Assembly: GCA_026994915.1 (NCBI GenBank)
Contig: JALWPY010000198.1
Location: 1-34,536, forward strand
Source: Campylobacterales bacterium
Lineage (GTDB): Bacteria; Campylobacterota; Campylobacteria; Campylobacterales; QNZT01
Direction of reading: 5' to 3'
DNA length: 34,536 bases
Shown here: positions 1-9,673 of the stretch, piece by piece
How positions within the stretch are numbered: position 1 is the stretch's first letter
Layout: each line of letters opens with the position of its first letter
Program-made: the position numbers and the translations under genes
The notes under the pieces: generated by a model
What the model was told of the DNA's origin: nothing
The model's input: the letters and a program-made list of their open reading frames with translations, nothing else
The model's database searches: none

Positions 1-2
1 GA

Positions 3-1895
3 AACAACCCCAACAGAAACAGAAACCAAAATCCAAACAGCGGTCAGAGACAGCAAAATCAGGGTCAGGGCGGCGGCCAGGGACAGGGTAACCGTCCCAA
101 AAAACGTAAAGGACCACCCAAATTTTCTGCAAAACTGGGCAACCAGGAGTGGGAAGTCAAGATCAAAGACGCCATCAAGGCCAACAAAAAGGTACGTGCC
201 GACGCACTCACCACATACAACAAGATCAAACCTTCCAATGCCACGGTCAAAATCACACCACTGGGTGGACTGGGAGAGATCGGCGGTAACTTTATGATCA
301 TGGAGACCAACACATCGGCGATCATCATCGATATCGGAATGAGCTTCCCGAGCGAAGATATGCACGGTGTCGATATTCTCGTACCCGACTTCAGCTATAT
401 CCGCAAGATAAAGGACAAGATCGACGCGATCATCATCACCCACGGGCATGAAGATCACATCGGTGCAGTACCCTACTTTTTCAAACAGTTCAAGTTCCCT
501 ATCTACGGGACACCACTGCCACTGGGCATGATCGCCAACAAGTTCGACGAACACGGGCTCAAAAAAGATAAAAGCTACTTCAACCCGATCGAAAAGCGTA
601 AAGTCTACAAAATTGGAGATTTCGAGATCGAATGGATGCATGTCACCCACTCCATCATCGACGCTTCATCACTGGCAATCACCACCGAAGCGGGTACGAT
701 TATCCATACCGGTGACTTCAAGATCGATCATACCCCGATCGACGGAATGCCGACCGATCTGCACCGCTTTACACACTACGGTGAAAAAGGTGTGCTGCTG
801 CTCATGAGTGACTCAACCAACTCCTACCGCGATGGCATCACCAAGAGTGAAAGTACCGTCGGACCGACTTTCGACAAGATCTTCGCACAGGCACAAGGGC
901 GTGTCATCATGTCGACCTTCTCCTCGAACATCCACAGGGTCTATCAGGCGATTCAGCACGGCATCAAATACAACCGAAAAGTCTGCGTCATCGGCCGATC
1001 CATGGAGCGAAACCTTGACATCGCCATCGAACTGGGATACATCAATCTCGACCGCCGTATCTTCATCGATCCGCATGAAGTGAACAAATATGCCGACAAA
1101 GATGTCCTGATCATCACTACCGGAAGCCAGGGCGAGACCATGAGTGCGCTTTACCGTATGGCAACTGACGAACACAGACATGTCAAGATCAAGCCAACCG
1201 ATCAGATCATCATCTCCGCCAAAGCGATTCCGGGCAACGAAGCAAGCGTCTCCAGAGTACTTAACTTCCTGATCAAAGCGGGTGCGAAGGTGGCGTATCA
1301 GGATTTCAGTGAAATCCACGTCAGCGGTCACGCCGCGCAGGAAGAGCAGAAGCTGATGCTGCGTATGGTCAAACCCAAATACTTCATGCCTGTCCACGGC
1401 GAGTACAACCATATTCACAAACATGCACAGACCGGTATCGCATGTGGGGTCAATCCACGTAACATCTACCTCATGAGTGACGGAGACCAGATCGAAGTGA
1501 GCCAGCGCGGATTGCGCAAAGTGGGTACCGTCAAAGCAGGAAAAACTTACATAGACAATCAGATCAACAAGCAGATCGACGACGATGTCGTCATCGACAG
1601 ACAAAATCTCGCCGAAGCGGGCATTGTCATGCTGGTGGTGCAAATTTCGGAGCAGACCAAAAAACTGATCGGCAAACCGGTGGTACGTACCTACGGTATC
1701 GTCCCCGACAAGAAAGACAAAGCCTTCAGCAAAGAGATGGAAGAGCTGATCGACCAGTTCCTGATCAACGCCAAACCGGAGCAACTCGTCGACCCCAGAA
1801 TCATCGAAAAAGATCTGCGTCAGGTGATTCGCAAGCATATCTTCAGAATGTACAAGAAATACCCGACGATCGTACCGACCGTCTTTTTGATGTAG
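3..1895 (+). CDS. rnj: Ribonuclease J (5' end truncated by window edge)
   Basis: HGHEDHIGAVPYF metallo-beta-lactamase motif, HTGDFKID, beta-CASP region and SGHAAQEEQKLMLRMVKPKYFMPVHGEY. The reading frame is open upstream of the listed Met (294) to the window start, encoding NNPNRNRNQNPNSGQRQQNQGQGGGQGQGNRPKKRKGPPKF...ITPLGGLGEIGGNF, so the true start lies outside the window. Confidence 0.95.
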   Translation, partial: NNPNRNRNQNPNSGQRQQNQGQGGGQGQGNRPKKRKGPPKFSAKLGNQEWEVKIKDAIKANKKVRADALTTYNKIKPSNATVKITPLGGLGEIGGNFMIMETNTSAIIIDIGMSFPSEDMHGVDILVPDFSYIRKIKDKIDAIIITHGHEDHIGAVPYFFKQFKFPIYGTPLPLGMIANKFDEHGLKKDKSYFNPIEKRKVYKIGDFEIEWMHVTHSIIDASSLAITTEAGTIIHTGDFKIDHTPIDGMPTDLHRFTHYGEKGVLLLMSDSTNSYRDGITKSESTVGPTFDKIFAQAQGRVIMSTFSSNIHRVYQAIQHGIKYNRKVCVIGRSMERNLDIAIELGYINLDRRIFIDPHEVNKYADKDVLIITTGSQGETMSALYRMATDEHRHVKIKPTDQIIISAKAIPGNEASVSRVLNFLIKAGAKVAYQDFSEIHVSGHAAQEEQKLMLRMVKPKYFMPVHGEYNHIHKHAQTGIACGVNPRNIYLMSDGDQIEVSQRGLRKVGTVKAGKTYIDNQINKQIDDDVVIDRQNLAEAGIVMLVVQISEQTKKLIGKPVVRTYGIVPDKKDKAFSKEMEELIDQFLINAKPEQLVDPRIIEKDLRQVIRKHIFRMYKKYPTIVPTVFLM

Positions 1896-1901
1896 GGTAT
1901 T

Positions 1902-2861
1902 ATGGACTTTACAAAGATCGCGCAACAGGTTTTGCAAACCGAAGCCCAGGAGCTGCTGGGCGCAGCGTCACGTCTCGGTAAAGAGATCGAATCGGCTGTC
2001 GAGCTCATCGATACTGTCAAAGGAAAGCTGATCATCACCGGTGTTGGCAAAAGCGGTCTGGTCGGCAGCAAGATGGCCGCCACCTTCGCCAGTACGGGTA
2101 CGAGCAGTTTCTTCCTCCATCCCACCGAAGCGCTGCACGGAGATCTGGGCATGATCGGCAAGGATGATGCGGTGCTTGCCATCAGTTACAGCGGCGAGAG
2201 TGAAGAGCTGACCAAAATCCTTCCGCATATCAAACGTTTCGACATTCCCCTTATCGCGATGGCCAAAAATGAAAATACGACGCTCGGCCGCTATGCCGAC
2301 GTGCTGATCCCAATCGAAGTGACACGCGAAGCGTGCCCGCTGGGTGTTGCGCCCACCTCCTCCACAACACTGACGATGGCGCTGGGTGATGCACTGGCAG
2401 TTTGCATGATGGAGAAGCGCGGCTTCAAAAAAGAGGATTTCGCCTCGTTTCATCCGGGCGGCAGTCTGGGCAAGATGCTCTTTGTCAAGATCAAAGATCT
2501 GATGCGTACCGAAAATCTCCCCGTCGTCTCCCCCGACACACCGCTCAAAGAGACGATCGTCGTCATGAGTGAAGGGCGGCTGGGCAACGTACTGATCGCC
2601 GAAGAGGGGAAACTCGCAGGCGTTTTGAGCGACGGTGACCTCAGGCGTGCACTCATGCAGGATGATTTTTCACTCGACGCCAAAGCCGAAACCTACGCCA
2701 CCAAAACACCCCGCTACGTCACCGACGAAGAGATGCTCGCCAGCGACGCACTCAGGATGATCGAGCAGAACAAACTCCAGCATCTGGTCGTTACCGACGA
2801 AGAGAAGCGCATCAAAGGGATCTTGCATATCCACGATCTGATAGAAGCCGGCATCAAATAG
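1902..2861 (+). CDS. kdsD: Arabinose-5-phosphate isomerase, KpsF/GutQ family (SIS domain plus two CBS domains)
   Basis: TGVGKSGLVGSKMAATFASTGTSSFFLHPTEALHGDLG SIS signature, FHPGGSLGK, C-terminal CBS pair; begins 6 nt after the RNase J stop. Confidence 0.93.
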   Translation: MDFTKIAQQVLQTEAQELLGAASRLGKEIESAVELIDTVKGKLIITGVGKSGLVGSKMAATFASTGTSSFFLHPTEALHGDLGMIGKDDAVLAISYSGESEELTKILPHIKRFDIPLIAMAKNENTTLGRYADVLIPIEVTREACPLGVAPTSSTTLTMALGDALAVCMMEKRGFKKEDFASFHPGGSLGKMLFVKIKDLMRTENLPVVSPDTPLKETIVVMSEGRLGNVLIAEEGKLAGVLSDGDLRRALMQDDFSLDAKAETYATKTPRYVTDEEMLASDALRMIEQNKLQHLVVTDEEKRIKGILHIHDLIEAGIK

Positions 2862-2922
2862 CGACGGGATTAAGCCAAAATAAATTATTCTTATCCTAGA
2901 ATTTAATTAGGAGAAAAATAGT

Positions 2923-4089
2923 ATGGAATATCTGATGGAATTTTGGCAGGCTCTCGTCGAGCTGAGCAACGCGATGGCGCCCTACATCCTCTTCGGCCTG
3001 CTCTTTGCGGGTATCCTGCATGAAGTGGTTCCCGAGTCTCTGGTGACGAAACATCTGGGAGAGGACAATGTCAGCTCCGTCGTCAAAGCGACACTCTTCG
3101 GCATCCCACTTCCGGTCTGTTCATGTGGCGTCATCCCGCTGGCGACCGGCATCAAAAAGAGTGGCGCGAGCAAGGGTGCCACCCTCTCTTTTCTGATCTC
3201 CACACCCATCACCGGAATCGACTCCATTCTGGCAACATACGGTATCTTCGGCTGGATTTTCACGATCTATCGCATCGTCACCTCGATGATCATCTCTGTT
3301 GCAGCGGGTATCCTGACCAACCTTTTCGGACAGGATGCCCCAGAAACGGCACCCCCAAAAACCCGGGCGGCACCGCAGACCACCGCTTTTGCACCGACAA
3401 AACCCGCCTTTTCCGCCGCCGGAACACCCGGTTCTTTTGCAACCAAAGCACCTGCAAAAGAGGAGCCATGCGACTCAGGGTGCGGCTGTGACAACACACC
3501 CAAAAAGGGCTTTTCTCTCATCTCAGCACTCAAATACGGCTTCGTCACCCTGCTGGGTGACATCGCCAAGCCACTCTTCTGGGGACTGCTGCTGGGGGCG
3601 CTCATCACCGTCGCCATTCCCGACAACCTCAGCGAGATCCTTCAACGCTACAACTGGCTCTCCTACCTGATCGTCATCGCCATCGCGGTGCCGATGTACG
3701 TCTGCGCCACCGCATCGCTGCCTATCGCGGCGGGACTCATGCTCTCGGGTGTGAGTGCGGGAGCGGCATTTGTCTTTCTGAGCGCGGGACCGGCAACCAA
3801 CACCGTCACGATCGGTGTCGTCAAAAAGATCCTCGGCACCCGCTCACTCTACATCTACCTCGGTACCATCGTCATCGGCAGCATCCTCTTCGGCCTGGGA
3901 CTGGATTACATCTTCGACAAAAACAGCATCGATCCCAAAGCACTGGTCCATATGGGAGAGCATGCGGGATGGTTCGCTTACGCCAGCAGTATCCTCCTCT
4001 GGGGTCTCGTACTCTGGTTCATAGGCAAACCCCTCTTCGTCAAAAAAGAGGCGGCGGGCTGCTGCAGCGGAAGCAGTTGCTACGACTAG
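2923..4089 (+). CDS. Permease of the SO_0444 / UPF0718 (DUF318) type, putative heavy-metal (Cu/Zn) efflux
   Basis: Multi-pass membrane protein with PLPVCSCGVIPLA and a cysteine-rich CDSGCGCD linker plus a CCSGSSC C-terminus; RBS TAGGAG upstream of ATG 2923. Confidence 0.8.
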   Translation: MEYLMEFWQALVELSNAMAPYILFGLLFAGILHEVVPESLVTKHLGEDNVSSVVKATLFGIPLPVCSCGVIPLATGIKKSGASKGATLSFLISTPITGIDSILATYGIFGWIFTIYRIVTSMIISVAAGILTNLFGQDAPETAPPKTRAAPQTTAFAPTKPAFSAAGTPGSFATKAPAKEEPCDSGCGCDNTPKKGFSLISALKYGFVTLLGDIAKPLFWGLLLGALITVAIPDNLSEILQRYNWLSYLIVIAIAVPMYVCATASLPIAAGLMLSGVSAGAAFVFLSAGPATNTVTIGVVKKILGTRSLYIYLGTIVIGSILFGLGLDYIFDKNSIDPKALVHMGEHAGWFAYASSILLWGLVLWFIGKPLFVKKEAAGCCSGSSCYD

Positions 4090-4346
4090 AGCGGTTCTGC
4101 ATGCAGTATGAAGTCGATCACCTTCGCTTCAGGCATTTCGCAGGGTTTGAGAACTCCCTCCCCCAGTGAGATATAGTAATTTCCACTGATGAAGTCGTTG
4201 CCGCCGAGCTCCTCGGCATAGAGCTTGATCAGTTTTCCGTCAAGCAGGGTACTTTTACGGAAAAGATAGCGTCTGTTTCGGTAGCGAAGCGGCGTCGCGC
4301 CATCGGGCAGGGCGCGTAGCTTTCGAAAGAAGTGCGTCGTGTTCAC
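4086..4346 (-). CDS. Conserved hypothetical protein (86 aa)
   Basis: GTG-start ORF 8 nt downstream of nadE on the same strand; codon usage like its neighbours. Confidence 0.6.
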   Translation of the reverse strand: MNTTHFFRKLRALPDGATPLRYRNRRYLFRKSTLLDGKLIKLYAEELGGNDFISGNYYISLGEGVLKPCEMPEAKVIDFILHAEPL

Positions 4347-4354
4347 GGCGGCAA

Positions 4355-6256
4355 TCAGGCCTTTTCGAGCTCTTTAATCCAATGTGCCACTTCGGCGTCG
4401 CTGGGCATGCGCCAGTCGCCTCTGGGGCTGAGTGCGATCGACCCGACCTTGACCGAATCGGGCATTGCGTTGCGCTTGAACTGATTGGCGAAGAAGCGCT
4501 TCAGGAAGAGGATCAGCCATTTTTTGATCGTCTCTTTGTCATATTTGCCCTCAAACGCGATCTGCGCGATCATCAGGATTTTCGAAGGCATCGCGCCATA
4601 TTTGATGAAGTGGTAGAGAAAGAAGTCATGCAACTCGTAGGGCCCCACGATCTCCTCCGTCTTCTGAACGATCTGATCCTCCTCTTCCGGAAGCAGCTCC
4701 GGAGAGACGGGCGTCTCGATGATATCTTCGAGCACTTCGGCCACTTCGCCCCCCTCATCCGTCGCGACATGATCGATGATGTAACGCACCAGTGTCTTGG
4801 GAATCGAAGCGTTTACGCCGTACATCGAGAGGTGGTCCCCGCCGTAGGTCGCGAACCCGAGCGCGATCTCGCTCAAATCTCCGGTACCGATGACGATCCC
4901 CTTCACTTCGTTGGCCAGATCGAAGAGGATCTGGGTGCGTTCTCTCGCCTGCGCATTTTCATAGACCACATCATGACGGTCGGGATCATGCCCTATATCT
5001 TTGAAGTGCTGCATCACTACTGGCCTGATGTCGATCTCCCGCAGTGTCACACCGAGCAGTTCGCAAAGTTTCAGAGCATTATTATAGGTGCGTGACGTAG
5101 TGCCAAACCCCGGCATCGTCACCGCGACGATCTCACTGACATCCCGCTGCAGCAGCCGCATCGCCCGCACCGCCACCAGCAGCGCCAGCGTCGAATCGAG
5201 CCCACCCGATATGCCAATAACCGGCTTTGTGTCGCCGATGAACTCGAGCCGTTTGGCGAGTCCGCTCGCCTGCATCATGAAGATATCTTCGCAGATTTCA
5301 CGCTGCATCGCCTCGTTTTTGGGTACGAAGGGGTGCGGATCGAATTTTCTTTTGACCTGCGTGATCTGTTTGAACGGGAAAGTCGGCACGATCCGAAACG
5401 GCGTGGTTCGGGTATCGGCATAGGAGGTCTCCACCAGTCGGTAGTAGGTCAGCTTCTGCGTGTCGATGTCGGCGGTGATCAGACTCTTTTCGCGCTGGTA
5501 GCGTTCACTGCGCGCCAGTAGCGTGCCGTTCTCCGCGATCATCGCATCACCGGAGTAGATCAGATCGGAAGTGGATTCATGCACCCCTGCGGAGGCGTAG
5601 AGGTAGGCGCTGACGGTTCTGGCACTCTGATGGGTGACCAGCTCTCTGCGATAGACCGCTTTGGAGACCAGTTCGTTGCTGGCGGAGAGATTGCAGAGGA
5701 TCACCGCACCATTGATCGCCTGCAGCGAACTCGGCGGTACCACGCTCCAGAGATCTTCACAGATCTCGATCCCAAACCGGATCTTTTTGCCGAAGATCAG
5801 ATCGACGCCGAAAGGGACATCGTCGCCGCAGAGGTGTATCGTCTCGTTCGTCAGATCCATGCCGCTGTGAAACCAGCGCTTTTCGTAAAACTCTTTGTGA
5901 TTGGCCAGAAAACTCTTGGGAACGACGCCCAGTATCTTCCCGCGCTGAAGTACGACGGCACAGTTGTAGAGACGCCCCTGATGCCATAGCGGCGCCCCGA
6001 CGATCGCCAGCGTCTGAAGTGAACGCGTCTCCGCCAGAAGCATGCGCAGCATCTTGTCCAGCGCGCAGTGCAGTGTATCCTGAAAGAAGAGATCTCCGCA
6101 GGTGTAGGCGGTCAGCGAGAGTTCGGGAAAGAGCGTGATCGCCACATCGCGCTCCTCCGCCTCCTGCATGAGTGCGATGATCTCCCGAGTATTCGCCTCA
6201 ATATCCGAGACCCTGACTTCAGGCACCGCCGCCGCGACACGTATAAATCCTTGCAT
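4355..6256 (-). CDS. nadE: NAD+ synthase, glutamine-hydrolysing (nitrilase-type amidase domain plus synthetase domain)
   Basis: N-terminal LFPELSLTAYTCGDLF glutaminase domain; PVIGISGGLDSTLALLVAVRAM P-loop; IVIGTGDLSEIALGFATYGGDHLSMYGVNASIPKTLVRY. Confidence 0.95.
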   Translation of the reverse strand: MQGFIRVAAAVPEVRVSDIEANTREIIALMQEAEERDVAITLFPELSLTAYTCGDLFFQDTLHCALDKMLRMLLAETRSLQTLAIVGAPLWHQGRLYNCAVVLQRGKILGVVPKSFLANHKEFYEKRWFHSGMDLTNETIHLCGDDVPFGVDLIFGKKIRFGIEICEDLWSVVPPSSLQAINGAVILCNLSASNELVSKAVYRRELVTHQSARTVSAYLYASAGVHESTSDLIYSGDAMIAENGTLLARSERYQREKSLITADIDTQKLTYYRLVETSYADTRTTPFRIVPTFPFKQITQVKRKFDPHPFVPKNEAMQREICEDIFMMQASGLAKRLEFIGDTKPVIGISGGLDSTLALLVAVRAMRLLQRDVSEIVAVTMPGFGTTSRTYNNALKLCELLGVTLREIDIRPVVMQHFKDIGHDPDRHDVVYENAQARERTQILFDLANEVKGIVIGTGDLSEIALGFATYGGDHLSMYGVNASIPKTLVRYIIDHVATDEGGEVAEVLEDIIETPVSPELLPEEEDQIVQKTEEIVGPYELHDFFLYHFIKYGAMPSKILMIAQIAFEGKYDKETIKKWLILFLKRFFANQFKRNAMPDSVKVGSIALSPRGDWRMPSDAEVAHWIKELEKA

Positions 6257-6358
6257 GCTTCTGTGCTCCCTGATGGTTTTGGAGCTATTTTACCATTTTT
6301 GGTGTACGGATACCATCAATCGACCAATCGCAAGAAGCATTCGTCAGTATGCTCTCCT

Positions 6359-7072
6359 TCAATCGATCTTCAACACCGTCAGCCCGTTTCGACCGTTGGC
6401 GACGTAGGCGAATCCGTCGTGCATCGCAAAAGCGTATGCGGTATCGAAGAGATCGTACCTTCCTACCACGCGGTAGTCATTCTCACGCACGATCTTGAAC
6501 CCTTCGTTGTCGATATAGTAGACCAGGCCGTTTTGCGAGATCACTTTATGGTTTTTGTCACCGAACCCTTCGTAGTGCCCCAGATACTTTAGCGCCAGCG
6601 GATTGCGCACGTCGAAAGCGTCGACTCTGGTATAGGAGTCCCATGTCTGCGCTTTGTAGGCGACAAACGCTTTCCCGTCTATGACATCGACATGGTTGAC
6701 ATAGTCCTGTGTATCGTAGAGGCCGACGACAGCGGGATTGTAGGGATCGCGAATATCGATGACCACCAGCCCCGCATCGCCCGCTGCGATATAGGCGAAC
6801 ATACCGTCCGCACTCAGTGCGATGTCGAGTGCCACACCCTCTGTCGAAAGCGCCGCCACCTCCATGATGCGCAGATGATCGGGCAGGGTTTTTGCGGAGA
6901 TCGTCACCGACTTCTCTCCATTCTGCACACTCTCTTTCCCGGTCTCGGCGATCTGCTCTGTCCTTTCACTCCCGGAAACGTCGGTTTTCGATATATAGAC
7001 CCGATCCTTCTGCGAGTTGCCGCACCCCACGATGTAGAGCACCAAAGCGATGAATATCAATATCTTCTGCAT
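6359..7072 (-). CDS. LVIVD-repeat (beta-propeller-like) lipoprotein
   Basis: MQKILIFIALVLYIVGC lipobox; repeats such as GLVVIDIRDPYNPAVVGLYDT, DAFDVRNPLALKYLGHYE and YVANGRNGLTVLKID. Confidence 0.7.
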   Translation of the reverse strand: MQKILIFIALVLYIVGCGNSQKDRVYISKTDVSGSERTEQIAETGKESVQNGEKSVTISAKTLPDHLRIMEVAALSTEGVALDIALSADGMFAYIAAGDAGLVVIDIRDPYNPAVVGLYDTQDYVNHVDVIDGKAFVAYKAQTWDSYTRVDAFDVRNPLALKYLGHYEGFGDKNHKVISQNGLVYYIDNEGFKIVRENDYRVVGRYDLFDTAYAFAMHDGFAYVANGRNGLTVLKID

Positions 7073-7190
7073 GCGCTATCCTTTCCGAGATAAACTGTTT
7101 CCAGTATACAACTTAATTTTACCTTTGTCCACAAAACTTTACTTTTTTTACAAGAAAAGTGATCGATTTCTCTCTCAGTGTTACTTTTGG

Positions 7191-7196
7191 TATAAT
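7191..7196 (+). promoter_or_regulatory. Predicted sigma70 -10 element (TGG-TATAAT)
   Basis: Extended -10 TTTTGGTATAATTTGCC 27 nt upstream of ATG 7223. Confidence 0.6.
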
Positions 7197-7222
7197 TTGC
7201 CAATTTTTCATAAAGGGATCTC

Positions 7223-8410
7223 ATGGCAAATGTACTCATCATCGGAGCCGGAGGCGTAGGGCGTGTGGTCGTGCACAAGTGTGCACAGAACAGCGATACG
7301 TTCGACAAGATCACGCTCGCCAGCCGTACACTCTCCAAATGCGAACTCTACCGGCAGGAGGTCAAAGAGCGTTACGGAGTCGACATCGACATCGCGCAGG
7401 TCGATGCGGACAGTGTTGAAGATCTGGTCAACCTCATCGAGCAAACCAAACCCGACGTAGTACTTAACATCGCCCTGCCCTATCAGGATCTGACGATCAT
7501 GGAGGCGTGTCTGCAAACGGGCGTGCACTACCTCGACACCGCCAACTACGAACATCCCGATACTGCGAAATTTGAATACAAAGAGCAGTGGGCATACGAC
7601 GACCGATACAGAGAAAAAGGAATCATGGCTTTACTTGGCAGCGGTTTCGACCCTGGTGTCACCAACGTCTTTTGCGCCTACGCGCAGAAACACTACTTCG
7701 ACGAGATACACACCATCGACATCCTCGACTGCAACGCCGGAGACCACGGCTATCCGTTTGCCACCAACTTCAACCCCGAAATCAACCTGCGTGAAGTGAG
7801 CGCCAAAGGGCGCTACTGGGAAAACGGCAAATGGATCGAAACCGAACCGATGGAGATCAAGATGGTCTGGGACTATCCGCAGATCGGTCCACGAGACAGC
7901 TACCTGCTCTATCATGAAGAGATGGAGTCGCTGGTCAAACATATCAAAGGACTCAAGCGCATCCGCTTCTTCATGACCTTCGGGGAGAGTTACCTGACCC
8001 ACATGAAGTGTCTGGAGAATGTCGGGATGCTCGGGATCGAAGAGGTCGAACACAACGGCTGTAAAATCGTTCCGATCCAGTTTCTCAAAACCCTCCTCCC
8101 CGATCCCGCCACACTCGGTGCCCGTACCAAAGGCAAGACCAACATCGGTATCGTCGCCGAAGGGATCAAAGACGGACAAAAGCGCAAGATCTACATCTAC
8201 AATGTCTGTGATCATGAAGAGACCTACAAAGAGACCCTTTCTCAGGCGGTCAGTTACACGACGGGTGTGCCTGCGATGATCGGTGCGAAAATGATGGTCG
8301 AGGGCAAATGGATGCGCCCGGGGGTTTACAATATGGAACAGTTCGACCCCGATCCGTTCATGGAGGAGCTCAAAAAGCAGGGTTTGCCGTGGCATATTGA
8401 AGAATTATGA
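7223..8410 (+). CDS. Saccharopine dehydrogenase family protein, probable carboxynorspermidine (carboxyspermidine) synthase
   Basis: MANVLIIGAGGVGRVVVHKCAQN Rossmann motif; GSGFDPGVTNVFCAYAQKHYFDEI; IGPRDSYLLYHEEMESLVKHIKGLKRIRFFMTFGESYLTH; 395 aa. Confidence 0.88.
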   Translation: MANVLIIGAGGVGRVVVHKCAQNSDTFDKITLASRTLSKCELYRQEVKERYGVDIDIAQVDADSVEDLVNLIEQTKPDVVLNIALPYQDLTIMEACLQTGVHYLDTANYEHPDTAKFEYKEQWAYDDRYREKGIMALLGSGFDPGVTNVFCAYAQKHYFDEIHTIDILDCNAGDHGYPFATNFNPEINLREVSAKGRYWENGKWIETEPMEIKMVWDYPQIGPRDSYLLYHEEMESLVKHIKGLKRIRFFMTFGESYLTHMKCLENVGMLGIEEVEHNGCKIVPIQFLKTLLPDPATLGARTKGKTNIGIVAEGIKDGQKRKIYIYNVCDHEETYKETLSQAVSYTTGVPAMIGAKMMVEGKWMRPGVYNMEQFDPDPFMEELKKQGLPWHIEEL

Positions 8411-8452
8411 TAAAATAGTAAAATTTTTACATTAACATTACAAAGGTATAGA

Positions 8453-8806
8453 ATGAAACAGATTGATATGAATTCACCGGAATTTCACGAAGAGCTCGAA
8501 AAGACTAAAAAGTTCACAGACAAAGTCTGCAAACAGTTCGGCTGGGTCTACAACCCCAACGAAGAGGTCAACGAAGGCGTCACGATGGGACTGGCGCGAC
8601 ACAAACTGCTCTACGGCAAACGCTTCTGCCCATGTTTTATGGTCGTCGAAGATCCCGAGACCGGCAAACACAAAAGTGCCGACGATCGCATCTGCCCCTG
8701 CAAACCGGCGATCGAACATGAGATCCCCGAAAAGGGCGTCTGCCACTGCGGTATCTTCTGTGCACCGGAATATGCAGAAAAGGCCCAGGCGGAAGCGAAG
8801 GCGTAA
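8453..8806 (+). CDS. Ferredoxin-thioredoxin reductase catalytic (beta) subunit-like protein
   Basis: FTR-type CPC / CPC / CHC cysteine triad: RFCPCFMV...DDRICPCKPA...KGVCHCGIFCAPEY. Confidence 0.82.
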   Translation: MKQIDMNSPEFHEELEKTKKFTDKVCKQFGWVYNPNEEVNEGVTMGLARHKLLYGKRFCPCFMVVEDPETGKHKSADDRICPCKPAIEHEIPEKGVCHCGIFCAPEYAEKAQAEAKA

Positions 8807-8814
8807 TGGATATT

Positions 8815-8834
8815 GACGGGGAATCGACCCCGTC
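8815..8834. terminator. Candidate bidirectional hairpin between convergent genes
   Basis: Perfect 7-bp stem GACGGGG-AATCGA-CCCCGTC in the 30-nt gap between convergent stops at 8806 and 8837; no clear T-tract. Confidence 0.5.
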
Positions 8835-8836
8835 GC

Positions 8837-9673
8837 TTATGCGCTGAATATCTTCGGTGCACCCGCACGCTCATGCAGTTCATTGGCGAACTGCGGTGAA
8901 AAACCGAAACTCTGTGCCAGCTCCGCGAGATAGTGCGCTTCTTTGTTGGTATCTAGATCGATCGCCGAAAGCGAGATGACATAGACCTGCGTCTGCATCT
9001 CTTTGGGAACGGAACGCACAAACGCCTCCACATCCAGCGGCTTATGAAACTCCTCTCGCAGAAATCTCTTCTCCGCTTCACTCAGATCACCCAGCTTTTC
9101 TATGATTTTTTCCTGCTCTTCGCGATCGATCGTACCGTCCGCTTTGGCGGCATTGATCATCGCACGAATGACAATCTCCGCCTGCTGTTGTGCCTGTTTC
9201 AGTTCCAGTCCTTTGGGCAGGTACTCAGTTGCATCGGGTGCGGGATTGGGCATATTTGGGTTCTGTACCTGTGCATACTTGCTCAGAGCACTCCCCAGCA
9301 ATCCTCCCAGACCGCTTTCGCTGCCGGTCGGTGCGGCACTGCCGGAGCTGCTTCCTGCCGGTGCACCGCCGCCAAGCAGTGAGCCCAGCAGATCACCCAT
9401 ATCCGGCGCACTTCCTGTTTTCCCTTGAGTACCACCCAACAGCGATCCCAGCAGGTCACCCATGCCCCCGCCGGCACTGCCGCCCGACTGCCCGCCACCG
9501 AGCAGACTGCCCAGTATATTGCCGAGCATATCACCGCCCTGCGTTTTCTGGTTTTGCGCGCCGCCCAGTGCACTTCCGAGGATATTGCCGAGAACACTGC
9601 CTCCACTCCCTTTGGAGAGCTCTCCGCTCCCGAGTAAACTTCCCAGAATCTTGATCGTATCTACTGCATCCAT
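8837..9673 (-). CDS. TerB-like / DUF533-type protein with an N-terminal Gly/Leu-rich repeat region
   Basis: Repeated LGNILGSLLGG / MGDLLGSLLGG modules followed by an alpha-helical TerB-like domain (IRAMINAAKADGTIDREEQEKI). Confidence 0.7.
   Translation of the reverse strand: MDAVDTIKILGSLLGSGELSKGSGGSVLGNILGSALGGAQNQKTQGGDMLGNILGSLLGGGQSGGSAGGGMGDLLGSLLGGTQGKTGSAPDMGDLLGSLLGGGAPAGSSSGSAAPTGSESGLGGLLGSALSKYAQVQNPNMPNPAPDATEYLPKGLELKQAQQQAEIVIRAMINAAKADGTIDREEQEKIIEKLGDLSEAEKRFLREEFHKPLDVEAFVRSVPKEMQTQVYVISLSAIDLDTNKEAHYLAELAQSFGFSPQFANELHERAGAPKIFSA

Noticed and set aside
813-1937. 374-aa minus-strand ORF antisense to RNase J
   Set aside because: RNase J is certain on the plus strand; the antisense ORF has no motifs or RBS.
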